Below, in pieces: positions 32,094 through 41,459 of a DNA stretch of 64,000 nucleotides. Both the position numbers and the translations under genes were made by a program. This DNA comes from Ashinkailepas kermadecensis (taxonomy: Eukaryota; Arthropoda; Thecostraca; Neolepadidae). The notes under the pieces were generated by a model that saw only the letters and a program-made list of their open reading frames with translations, was not told where the DNA came from and did no database searches. The stretch spans positions 756,001 to 820,000 of the forward strand of contig JAOTOM010005124.1 in NCBI GenBank assembly GCA_034440615.1, read 5' to 3'. Position 1 is the stretch's first letter; each line of letters opens with the position of its first letter.

Positions 32094-32264
32094 CCCATTA
32101 TCTAGTTTCCCGGAAGGACATGTTCATATACTTTGCTTAACACTTGCACCCCCTTCTCGGAGAAGTGCAGGCCATCCCTCTGATAGAGGTCCCATGGCCA
32201 TAATACCTGCACCACTTGTCAACAAAGGTCAAACCTAACTCATTGCAGAGCGTACCTACCCTAC

Positions 32265-33290
32265 CTACCCAGGTCAAATCACACGGGTCAAGGTCAGGTG
32301 AATCAAGAATGGAATCGTGATCGCATCATAATTGTATGGTAATTGTACAAGAATTGTATCGCGATGTAGAATTGTATTGTAATTGTGGATAGACACAATT
32401 GACGATGTTCATTATTGGCAAATCCACAGGAAGTATTTCAAGTGGTGATATTTCAATATTACGTGAATGCTTACGGACGTGTCGCTAGGCACCACTAGGA
32501 ACAATAATACACACCTGCCTATCTATCACATGGCCAGAAGCACAATGTTAGAATACAATGTTAGAATGTTCGAAAATAACATCGAATCACGCCACATTTG
32601 CTTGACCTCCGACTCTTGACCGCCTCTGCCACATTTCACAAATATAAAAGCATGTTGGAGGTTCAATATGTGTCCCAGAGATACGACGTGTGAGCTATAT
32701 GAAGAGGCTGATTCAGCTCCCGTCCTCGATTAAATGATTACATATCCTAGATAGATAGATAGCCTAGATAGATGGGTAGATAGCCTAGATCCCGGAAATG
32801 TGGCAGCTGGTGCATAGTATTATTCCTACTGGAAAAGCATCAGCTGAAAAGCGCCATCGTTGCCGCGACACCACTTGGAAGTACCACAAAGCCCAGCTGT
32901 TCTATGTGCTGACCTGTCAGATGAGTTAAAAGATGCAGTATATATATACTACATAATATCATAATAAATAAATAATAGTGTACAGAGGTGATGTGTTGGC
33001 TTGGCTAGCACCTCAATGTTGCCCCCCCCCCCCCCCACCCCCACCCAATAATGTCAACTTGCAACATAGGAGCCTGTGGAGTGTGCCCCCAATTCATTTT
33101 GGTCTGCCCATTGCCTTTATGGACCCCTCCCTCCCCAACCTCCCACCGAATAATGTTCAAAAATCCACACCCTTGATAGTGTATATACTACATAACAGAT
33201 GATGCAAAAATCATCATAGCACCAAGTCAACAGCCATATTAACGTCACCTATCGCACTAAACACCTCACGACAAACAATGTTAGACCAGC
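32265..33290. other. Intron without recognised features
   Basis: Unique AT-rich sequence between exons 4 and 5, with a GATAGATA patch near 32750 and a C run near 33025. Confidence 0.55.
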
Positions 33291-33297
33291 GCCATCT

Positions 33298-33403
33298 ATG
33301 CCGATGTGCAGCAGCGCCACCTACGACTGACCCGCAGCAGCGCCACCTGCGACTGTACAGCAGCGCCACCTACGACTGTACAGCAGCGCCACCTACGACT
33401 GAC
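33298..33403 (-). repeat. Exon 4 donor-side array
   Basis: Four units of about 27 bp, on plus CAGCAGCGCCACCTACGACT. Two units include GACCCG, the image of the CGG|gtcagt donor. Confidence 0.85.
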
Positions 33404-33575
33404 CCGTGTTGGCGCCGCCGGCGGCCCGGTCGACGGCCAGCACGAGCAGCTGGTAGAACGGCTGCCGCTCGTAGTCCAGCTGACCCTCGAGTCTGAGCAC
33501 GGCGCGTCCGTCGCGGGTCGACACCGAGAACAGGTCGCGCTCCGTCTGCGACTCGGCGTGCAGCCGATACACAAC
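33404..33575 (-). CDS. Cadherin exon 4: core of EC2
   Basis: The acceptor is ctcgtcag|GTTGTG and the donor is ACACGG|gtcagt; it enters in phase 0 and leaves in phase 1, with 57 codons plus one base. It encodes VVYRLHAESQTERDLFSVS, then QLDYERQPFYQLLVLAVDR, the LDYE variant of the LDRE motif. It joins exon 3 as FGQ|VVYRL. The 3' flank repeats the donor-side sequence about four times (33298-33403). Confidence 0.88.
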
Positions 33576-33746
33576 CTGACGAGACCACCGGTAGATGTCA
33601 CTGGGGTAGCACGTCGAGTGAAGCAGGTTTTACGAATGGTGTAAGAATGTTATCAACATGCACAAAACATGCGTGTAACATGCATGCGACATGTACAAAG
33701 CATGCATGTAACATTAAAGCGACATGTATATGACATGTACATATGA

Positions 33747-33755
<9 letters not shown>

Positions 33756-33815
<60 letters not shown>
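33756..33815. repeat. (AT)n microsatellite
   Basis: Pure AT dinucleotides, next to ACATGCATGT-type repeats at 33655-33735. Confidence 0.97.
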
Positions 33816-33817
<2 letters not shown>

Positions 33818-34163
33818 TGTATATTATTAGAGGATAGGTACACATTCTTCCGACTTTGTGCTTGATAACTGATAGCTTTCGAGAACCGCACGGCTACCTT
33901 AGTCGGCCTAGGTGTAATCGGATCGATTGACGCAGTTCAAAGACAAACTAACAAATCTGAAGTTGAAGGGAATTTATCTTAGCTGCATCTGGTATGTCGT
34001 AGATCTCTAGAATGTACCGTCGACACCTGTCAATGAAACATGGCAATGACATAAATTAGTCGGCAAGCGACACCTTTCCGAACTTAGGTGATGTTTGCCA
34101 ACCAAAAAAAGTTCCATATTTGCACCCACGGAATGCAATGGAAAAAAAGTTCCATTGCATTGC

Positions 34164-35138
34164 GCCTCGGCCGAACGGGCCCTCGTCGCTGTCGCCACTG
34201 ACCTGGCCGAACGGGCCCTCGTCGCTGCCGCCACTGACCTGGCCGAACGGGCCCTCGTCGCTGTCGCCACTGACCTGGCCGAACGGGCCCCCGTCGCTGC
34301 CGCCACTGACCTGGCCGAACGGGCCCTCGTCGCTGCCGCCACTGACCTGGCCGAACGGGCCCTCGTCGCTGTCGCCACTGACCTGGCCGAACGGGCCCTC
34401 GTCGCTGCCGCCACTGACCTGGCCGAACGGGCCCTCGTCGCTGCCGCCACTGACCTGGCCGAACGGGCCCTCGTCGCTGCCGCCACTGACCTGGCCGAAC
34501 GGGCCCTCGTCGCTGCCGCCACTGACCTGGCCGAACGGGCCCTCGTCGCTGTCGCCACTGACCTGGCCGAACGGGCCCTCGTCGCTGTCGCCACTGACCT
34601 GGCCGAACGGGCCCTCGTCGCTGCCGCCACTGACCTGGCCGAACGGGCCCTCGTCGCTGTCGCCACTGACCTGGCCGAACGGGCCCTCGTCGCTGTCGCC
34701 ACTGACCTGGCCGAACGGGCCCTCGTCGCTGCCGCCACTGACCTGGCCGAACGGGCCCTCGTCGCTGCCGCCACTGACCTGGCCGAACGGGCCCTCGTCG
34801 CTGTCGCCACTGACCTGGCCGAACGGGCCCTCGTCGCTGCCGCCACTGACCTGGCCGAACGGGCCCTCGTCGCTGCCGCCACTGACCTGGCCGAACGGGC
34901 CCTCGTCGCTGCCGCCACTGACCTGGCCGAACGGGCCCTCGTCGCTGCCGCCACTGACCTGGCCGAACGGGCCCTCGTCGCTGTCGCCACTGACCTGGCC
35001 GAACGGGCCCTCGTCGCTGCCGCCACTGACCTGGCCGAACGGGCCCTCGTCGCTGCCGCCACTGACCTGGCCGAACGGGCCCTCGTCGCTGCCGCCACTG
35101 ACCTGGCCGAACGGGCCCTCGTCGCTGACGCCACTGAC
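34164..35138 (-). repeat. 36-bp array of exon 3 donor edges, about 27 units
   Basis: Nearly perfect 36-bp units. On minus each reads GACGAGGGCCCGTTCGGCCA then G|gtcagtggcggcagc, i.e. the last 21 exonic bases of exon 3 plus its donor and 15 intronic bases. Counting inward from the exon, 27 donors are intact and a 28th unit is truncated. Thirty-six is a multiple of three and no unit has a stop, so every donor is in frame. Open frames on both strands across the array are a by-product. Confidence 0.97.
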
Positions 35139-35354
35139 CTGGCCGAACGGGCCCTCGTCCCTGTCGGTGGCGCGCAGCACGGCCAGCACGCGCGGCGCCG
35201 AGTCCTCGGCCGCCGACACGGTGCTCTCGTACGGCGCGAACAGGGGCGCGTTGTCGTTGACGTCCTCCACCAGCAGCAGCAGCGACTGCGTCACGAACGC
35301 CTCGCCCAGCCGGCCGTCGGTGAGCGTCAGCACCAGGTTGTACTCGTCCTCCAG
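35139..35354 (-). CDS. Cadherin exon 3: end of EC1, start of EC2
   Basis: The acceptor is cttcgcag|CTGGAG and the first donor is GGCCAG|gtcagt; the exon is phase 0 at both ends, 72 codons. It encodes LEDEYNLVLTLTDGRLGEAF, then the linker VEDVNDNAPLF and EC2 start up to ATDRDEGPFGQ. Both junctions have expanded into 36-bp tandem arrays, acceptors on the 5' side (35355-35830) and donors on the 3' side (34164-35138). The minimal exon is given here. Using any later donor would add multiples of 12 in-frame codons, so the real 3' end could be longer. Confidence 0.87.
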
Positions 35355-35830
35355 CTGCGAAGATTACATCAAGTTATACTCGCCTTCCAAATGCGAATGT
35401 GATAACAGGTGATATTCGTCCTCTATCTGTGAAGATTATGTGAAGTTATTCAGCTGAGAATATGACAACAAGCTATTCTCGTCCTACAGCTGTGAAGATT
35501 ACAGCAGACTATGGTAGTCTTCCAGCTGTGAAGATGGTGACAGTTCATAATCGTCCTCCAGCAGTGAAGATGGCGACATGTTGTACTCGTCCTCCAGCTT
35601 GGAAGATTAGAACGGGTCATGGTCATCCTCCAGCCGTGAAGATTACATCAAGTTATACTCGCCTTCCAAATGTGAATGTGACAACAAGCGACATTCGTCC
35701 TCTAACTGTGAAGATGACATCAGGCGATTATCTAACTGTGAAGACGATATGAAGTTATACGCGTCCGCCAGTTGTGCAGATGAGAACAAGCCGTGTCCTT
35801 CCTCCATCTGTGAATATGACACCGCCAGGC
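35355..35830 (-). repeat. 36-bp array of exon 3 acceptor edges, about 13 units
   Basis: Degenerate 36-bp units (at about 35387, 35423, 35486, 35521, 35557, 35593, 35629, 35665, 35701 and so on) holding the plus word GTCCTCCAGCTGTGAAGAT. That is the minus-strand acceptor CTTCACAG|CTGGAGGAC of exon 3. Several units keep a good AG acceptor. Confidence 0.9.
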
Positions 35831-36065
35831 AGTGACAGTGAATGACAGTGAATATACTCGGGTGAATACTACGTTGACCTCCAGATCCACCACCAGATCC
35901 ACCAGATCCATTCCCAAGGTGTGAATCGGAATCACATCGTCAGGACTAGTATTCGATCAGGTTCAGCTTGTCAGATTCACGCTCAGGATAGCGATTCAGA
36001 TGCAGACAGATTACTCCGCCGCCAAGGTCCCGGCGATCAATGTCGGACTGTGTTGTCTGTTAGTG

Positions 36066-36520
36066 TCAACACCGGACCATGGTCCGTCAACACCGGACCA
36101 TGGTCCGTCAACACCGGACCATGGTCTGTGGACATCGGACAATGGCCGTGGACACCGGACCATGGTCCATGGATACCGGGCCATGGTCGGTGGCCACGGA
36201 CCATGGTCTGTCAACACGGGACCATGGTCCGTGGACATCGGACAATGGTCCGTGGATACCGGACCATGGTCCATGGATACCGGACCATAGTCGGTGGACA
36301 CGGACCATGGTCTGTCAACACGGGACCATGGTCCGTGGACATCGGACCATGGTCCGTGGGCATCCGACCATGGTCCGTCAACACCAGATCATGGTCCATG
36401 GCCACCGGGCCATGGTCCGTAGACACCGGGTCATGGTCCGTGGACACCGGACCATGGTCCGTGAATACCGGACCATGGTCCATGAATATCGGACCATGGT
36501 CCGTGTACACCGGACCTATG
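36066..36520. repeat. 21-bp array with GGACCATGGTCC palindrome
   Basis: About 21 units of ACCGGACCATGGTCCGTGGA and variants. Each contains the perfect 12-bp palindrome GGACCATGGTCC or a near form. Confidence 0.95.
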
Positions 36521-36548
36521 AGGTGGTCACGTGTATGCTGATGCATAC

Positions 36549-36578
36549 ACTTGTTGTTGTTCTTCGGGTTTAGGGGCG
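36549..36578 (-). mobile_element. SINE 3'-tail fragment
   Basis: TTGTTGTTGTTCTTCGGGTT then TAGGGGCGCATCA. Flanks TGATGCATACAC and TGGTGCATACGC look like a slightly diverged target duplication. Confidence 0.75.
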
Positions 36579-36589
36579 CATCAACTGGT

Positions 36590-36900
36590 GCATACGCTTA
36601 GTATGCATACACTTAGTATGCATACTTAGAGGCAGTGCTTATAGTTGTTGAAGCGACTGATTTCACCGGAAGGCGGCAGGCCGCCTACCAGTGCACACAG
36701 AGTCCGTGGCAAGGCAGCAGTAGGCTGATTCTAGGACTTAACAAATAGGCTAGATCTTTGTAATTAAAATTGAGCTCAAACTACTCAGCATACACCTTTA
36801 CTTTACTATTATACATACTAATATACTATTACACTATTATACTATAACTACCAAACTACACTTTTACTTTTACTTTACTATTACATATGCAATCACTTGG
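36590..36900. other. Intron without recognised features
   Basis: TTAGTATGCATAC repeats near 36595-36625, then AT-rich unique sequence. Confidence 0.5.
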
Positions 36901-36978
36901 CCCGCCTTTCAGTTCCCCTCCAGAGTCGCATGGCCCTCTCCACGGTCCCAGTTCGCCATCCAGTCACGCGTGACCCAC

Positions 36979-37130
36979 CTCTCGGTCCAGTTCTCTCCTG
37001 AGGACGATGTCGGCCTCCGTGTCGCCCGCGGGCCTGATTTCCAGCAGACGCCACCCGACCTGACCCAGGATGGCGAACTGCAGCCGGTCGCCGTCCGGGT
37101 CGTAGCCCCGCAGGCGGTATATGACGCTGC
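36979..37130 (-). CDS. Cadherin exon 2: core of EC1
   Basis: The acceptor is ccggcag|gc and the donor is GAG|gtgggt. It enters in phase 1, completing a Gly codon with exon 1, and leaves in phase 0. It encodes GSVIYRLRGYDPDGDRLQF and ends RRELDRE, the calcium-binding DPD and LDRE motifs of a cadherin repeat. The length is 152 bp, exactly two bases plus 50 codons. The intron upstream contains the 12-bp array at 37262-37600. Confidence 0.88.
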
Positions 37131-37261
37131 CTGCCGGGTCAATGCCGGGTCAATGTCCGCATCAGGTCAATGTCAGGTCAATGTCCGCATCGTTGGCGTC
37201 AACAGACAAGGCGCAGGAGCGCGTGCGATTTTCGAACGCACGAACGGCGTGGTGCGCAACA

Positions 37262-37600
37262 GCTTTGCAGGGTTGTTTGCAGGGTTGTTTACAGGGTTGT
37301 TTGCAGGGTTGTTTACAGGGTTGTTTGCAGGGTTGTTTGCAGGGTTGTTTACAGGGTTGTTTACAGGGTTGTTTGCAGGGTTGTTTGCAGGGTTGTTTAC
37401 AGGGTTGTTTGTAGGGTTGTTTACAGGGTTGTGTACAGGGTTGTTTGCAGTGTTGTTTTCAGTGTTGTTTGCAGGGTTGTTTACAGGGTTGTTTACAGGG
37501 TTGTTTGCAGGGTTGTTTGCAGGGTTGCTTGCAGGGTTGTTTGTAGGGTTGCTTTCGGGGATATTGCAGGGTTGTTTTCAGGGTTGTTTGCTAATTGTTT
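37262..37600. repeat. 12-bp GCAGGGTTGTTT array
   Basis: About 27 units with A/G variation in the second base. The period is a multiple of three, so frames stay open; not coding. Confidence 0.97.
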
Positions 37601-38007
37601 CATATGGTCGTGGAAACGTCAAAGCATATTGGCCATGACTCACGAGTGAACGCACGGCATATGTAAGGTGCCGGAAAATATCCGAAGAGGTGAAAAGACG
37701 CGAAACTTGCGGGAAAATCTACTGATGCGCTGTAAGTCGTCCCCGCTAAGGGAGATCTGAGAACAGGATTTACTTAAAACAAAGTGGGAAGAGAATAACA
37801 GAACACGTACAAAGCGTGGTGGACAAAACACAGGGTGGGTGAGGTGACAGAGTTGGCCTTGCATAGACCTGTTTCTTGGAATGCAGAGAGCAGAAAAGTG
37901 GTGGAGTGGATCATATTTTGGCGTCCTCGTATGAAGTTGGGGAACTTCAATTAACACCTATCATCATCCCCAATTCCCAATTAACACCTAAGCATTGTCA
38001 GGCCTGG

Positions 38008-38164
38008 TTGGTTATTGGTTTTTACGACACGTCGACTGTTGTCATATAGCGTCGCCAATCTCTCACGCCGATTGGTCGCGGGCGAAGAGTAGCGACAGGT
38101 GAGACTCGAACCCACAATCTTTCGATTGTGAGACGAGCATCTTACCCCTAGACCACTCGTCCCC
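38008..38164 (-). mobile_element. SINE family A, full-length copy
   Basis: Read on minus: tRNA-like head GACGAGTGGTCTAGGGGTAA with B box GGGTTCGAGTCTC, body CACCTGTCGCTACTCTTCGC, tail CAATAACCAACC. Perfect 15-bp target duplication CATTGTCAGGCCTGG at 37993-38007 and 38165-38179. Confidence 0.93.
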
Positions 38165-38179
38165 CATTGTCAGGCCTGG

Positions 38180-38640
38180 AACTTTCGCGACGTTACTATC
38201 TTTGCTATTCGTCTCGGAGAGTCATATGACAATATCTGTGCTAATATTTGGTGGCGAGGTCTGCCCAATAAAGGAGGAGTGGCAGTAGTACAATTTAGCT
38301 GGGCATCCTCTGCCTTCACTTGCTCACCACTAGAAGCTTCACATGGCCATTAGCTAAGACAAATGAGTGAGCAATGACACTCCTGTCCAACTATTAATGG
38401 ACAAAGGACTAAGGAAGTGTTACTACGACTGTGAATAACTATTACTTAGACTACCTATGAAGACCGTCTTATCCACTAACAATTGAGGCGAAGACAGTCA
38501 GCGCCCTCCTGCAATGTGCTGGTAAAGAGATGAGTAAACATCAAGTTCAAAATGTTTTACTGTTCTTGGTTCAAAATTGAGTGGTGTATCTTCTGATTAT
38601 TTACCGTCTTTATTTTATTTATTTATTAGATGAGTTGTCC
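38180..38640. other. Intron 1 without recognised features
   Basis: Unique sequence between exons 1 and 2. Nothing recognised. The same holds for 37605-37990. Confidence 0.55.
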
Positions 38641-38667
38641 GTCAACAAAACTTCGAGAACTCCTGGA

Positions 38668-39104
38668 GCTCGAACTCCCCCACTGATGCGTATACTCCCA
38701 CGCAGACGCTTCGAGATCCCCTGGAGAATGCCCGGAGAACCTCTGGAGAACACCTGTCAACTCTGGAGAACACCTGGAGAACACCTATCCCTGGATAAAC
38801 TTAGAGAGTTCGAGAATCCCTGGCACTCGGGTTCACTCACTGATGCATGCACTCCCTCCCGCGGACGCTTCGAAAACTCCTAGAGAACTCCTGGAGGACC
38901 CTGGAGAAGCCATGGAAAACTCATGGAGAACCCCTGGAGAACCCCTGGGGAACTCCAGAAAATCTGGGGTTTGAACGCACCCACTTTTGCGTGTGCTCCC
39001 TCCCGCAGACGCTTTGGGAACACCCGGAGAACTCTCGGAAAACCCGTGGGGAACTCCCGGAGAACCCCTGGAGAATCCACGGGGAATCCGAGTAATCTTA
39101 GGAC
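38668..39104 (-). repeat. Exon 1 donor-edge copies with CTGGAGAAC filler
   Basis: Three diverged copies of the exon 1 3' edge, spaced 140-160 bp (about 38668, 38828, 38969), recognised on plus by GCGTGTGCTCCCTCCCGCAG followed by ACGC. Between them runs a 9-bp CTGGAGAAC repeat. Confidence 0.85.
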
Positions 39105-39114
39105 TCGAACTCAC

Positions 39115-39787
39115 CAACTGGCGTGTGCTCTCCTTCCCGCAGACGCAGCACGATCTCACTCTGCCCGTTCAGCACGAAGCGAGGCGGCACGTTACTCGCC
39201 ACCGGCGCCACCAGCGCCGCAAACACTAGCGCAAATGTCCGCCACAGATGGCAGCACCGGCGCGACCGTGACGCCGGCTCCTGCCGCGAGCACCCGGCAG
39301 AAGCGCGCCGCGGGGCAATCGCACTGGTCGAGCACCGCCCGCAATCCGGCTCCGTGCGCAGTTCCCCGCCACCGGCCGCGCTAGGTCGCGACTTGACCTC
39401 TCGCGCCGCCACCGCCGCCACTGTTGATGACGTCACTGTCGACGACGTCACTGCCACGTCGTTGCGGTTCGTGCCGGCGCGGGTGACGTTCGCGCGAGAA
39501 GGCGACACGGACGCGGCGCGCACCGCCGCCGCCGCCGCCGCCGTCGCCGCCGCCGTCGCCAACTGTTCCCGCGACGAGGACGGCACCCCTGCCGAGGTGT
39601 CTGCGAGAGACGACGACACAGTCAGACGCGCGCGGCTCGCCGCGCACAACGCCGGCGCCGTCGACCGCTTATCCCGACGCTGAGGTTTCTGCTGGCGGCG
39701 CCGTTCCCCCGCGCGGCGTTGTTTCTCCGGCTGCTCGGGCCGCGACACCGTCCTCTCGGGCCGCGCGACACCGTCACGAGCCGACAT
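39115..39787 (-). CDS. Cadherin gene, exon 1: signal sequence and start of EC1
   Basis: First recognised exon of a large cadherin, a calcium-dependent adhesion receptor of the cell surface. The first in-frame ATG is at 39787. About 180 Arg/Ala/Ser-rich residues precede a hydrophobic stretch (TFALVFAALVAPVAS, about residues 184-198) that looks like a signal sequence. The mature start follows at NVPPRFVLNGQSEIV and EGEHTPVG, the first strands of EC1. The exon ends GTTG|gtgagt, phase 1. The long pre-signal segment is odd: the true start may lie in an unseen upstream exon, or the 5' part may be UTR. No ATG lies close to the signal core. Sequence wording recalls arthropod cadherin-23/cadherin-86C-like proteins (memory, unchecked). 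Three degenerate copies of its 3' edge and donor lie downstream (38670-39095). Confidence 0.75.
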
Positions 39788-39913
39788 GGCCTCGTCACGC
39801 GTCACGTGGTGACGTCGTCACGAGTCGCGAGTCGGGCGTGACGGTCGCACATGGGCGTGTCCGCCGAGGTGGCTCACAGCCGGGCCACGGCGGATGGCGG
39901 CGCCGGTGGTCCA

Positions 39914-40190
39914 AACTCCGGGCACGGTGTTGACGAATGCCGCGCGTCACGCTGGACTCCGGGCACGGTGTTGACGAATGCCGCGCGTGACGCTGGACTC
40001 CGGGCACGGTGTTGACGAATGCCGCGCGTCACGCTGGACTCCGGGCACGGTGTTGACGAATGCCGCGCGTGACGCTGGACTCCGGGCACGGTGTTGACGA
40101 ATGCCGCGCGTCACGCTGTTGGACTCCAGGCACGATGTTGACGAATACCGCGCCAGACGCTGAACTCCGGGCACGATGTTGGCGATATGA
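39914..40190. repeat. 41-bp CpG-rich array upstream of the start codon
   Basis: Six to seven units of CTCCGGGCACGGTGTTGACG, AATGCCGCGCGTSACGCTGGA. It lies 130 bp upstream of the exon 1 ATG in a CpG-rich stretch (about 39130-40250) that could contain the promoter (inference; no core element identified). Confidence 0.92.
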
Positions 40191-40194
40191 CGTT

Positions 40195-40755
40195 GGCGGA
40201 CTCGGGGCGCGATGTAAGGCCAGCCACCACAGGAGACCCAAGCACTAGACCAGATCGGTTGTGGCTGAGCAGTGCTCTGGGTGCGTTCCGGCTGTGGTGC
40301 GCTTCGATTTCAGTTTTGACAGGCGGTTCGCTGTCTGAAATGCACGAACGCCGGTTAGAAACAATGCCAATGGAGCATATTGAGAGCGCATGAGTGAGGT
40401 GTTAAGGTGCGCTTAATGATCACAAAGATTGCTCTCGTCAAGCCGGTTTCTGTCGTGACAAAAAGAGCACTGTCTGCGAAGCACCGCGACAGAAAAACAC
40501 AACCTGAACGTTTTTAAACCGGTACTATTGTGGAGAGAAAAGTGAGGAAGACAACGATCAAATGAAATAACGAGGAAGAGGATACCAGAGGAAGGAAGAA
40601 GGTGAAGATGTGAAGAAGACGAAAGGAAGGAAGGAGCAGGGTAGGGAAGTATTCAAGGAGAATGAAGAGGACAATTAAAGCAGAAAGGGAAAAGAGAAAA
40701 GCACAGAATACAACAAAGAGAAGATAAAGCGAAGAAAAGGAAGAAGAAAAACTGA
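40195..40755. other. No recognised features
   Basis: Upstream of the cadherin. Purine-rich from about 40530. No gene seen. Confidence 0.55.
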
Positions 40756-40759
40756 GCGA

Positions 40760-41015
40760 GAGAGAAGGAGATAGAGATATAGATAGAGATAGAGATAGAG
40801 ATAGAGATAGAGATAGAGATAGAGAAAGAGAAAGATAAAGATAAAGATAAAGACAAAGACAAAGACAAAGACAAAGACAAAGACAAAGACACAGACAAAG
40901 ACAAAGACACAGACACAGACACAGACACAGACACAGACACAGACACAGACACAGACACAGATACAGATACAGATACAGATACAGATACAGATACAGATAC
41001 AGATGCAGATACAGA
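40760..41015. repeat. Hexanucleotide repeats AGAGAT, AAGACA, ACAGAC, ACAGAT
   Basis: Successive blocks of related hexamers, purine-rich on plus. Confidence 0.97.
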
Positions 41016-41229
41016 TAAAGATAACGGGTAGGGTTTGAGAAGAGTTGAAATTGAAAACCCGTTATCGTACGAGTGAGGAAAATCCCAGACTATCACTGTC
41101 AGGCAAACAGAAATTGTCTACACTTCCAGCTATCTGTTTTGAGGCGCTTACACCGCAACTTCGCAGTGACAGCGGTCATAAACAGCGGTGATGCACAGCG
41201 CTGTGCTGTGAATGGGCGGAATATCAGGG

Positions 41230-41455
41230 GAGGGTGCTGTTTTCTCCCGCTGCACCACTGCTGGGCTAAACGCTTCTCCTGCTACATCAATGCTGTGTTA
41301 AACACTTCTCCCGCTAAGTCACTGCTGGGTTTCACACTCATCCTGCTACATCACTGCTGAGTTACACACTTATCTCGCTACATCACTACTGGGTTTCATA
41401 CTTCTCCCGCTGGATGACAGCTGACAGCTATATGCTTCTCCCGCTACACCACTAT
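41230..41455. repeat. About 35-bp CTGCTGGGTTACACACTTCT repeat
   Basis: Six diverged units containing CTCCCGCTACATCACTGCTG. Confidence 0.85.
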
Positions 41456-41459
41456 CTGC

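Larger units (their letters stand above)
29040..32262 (-). mobile_element. Decayed CR1/L2-like non-LTR retrotransposon
   Basis: Reads 5' to 3' on minus as follows. The end of an ORF1 with an SGNH-esterase-like tail (YQRDGLHFSEKG, 32262-32101). An APE-type endonuclease (LNAQSIRSKFDEF; LILGDSN; SDQNIVRF, 32093-31190). A linker. A reverse transcriptase (KAAGPDGI; QHGFRKGRSC; FLDFSKAFDKVPH; GVAQGSVL, 30819-29762). A CR1-like C-terminal region (LEYCVQAWSP; RRLRGDLMEVFK, 29590-29050). Frames are broken by several stops and shifts. The catalytic FADD reads FADR (near 29868). Therefore dead. It sits in the intron between cadherin exons 4 and 5 in the same orientation. Confidence 0.93.

Noticed and set aside
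34164..35138. CRISPR-like regular repeats
   Set aside because: No unique spacers between repeats, the genome is eukaryotic, and the unit is a copied exon edge. The same applies to the other arrays.
34095..35412. Open frames of about 430 residues on plus and 375-425 on minus
   Set aside because: Created by the 36-bp array, whose period is a multiple of three and lacks stops. Only the exon 3 part and possible in-frame extensions on minus are meaningful.
36970..37638. 222-residue open frame on plus
   Set aside because: Its start is the antisense of exon 2 and the rest is the 12-bp GCAGGGTTGTTT array.
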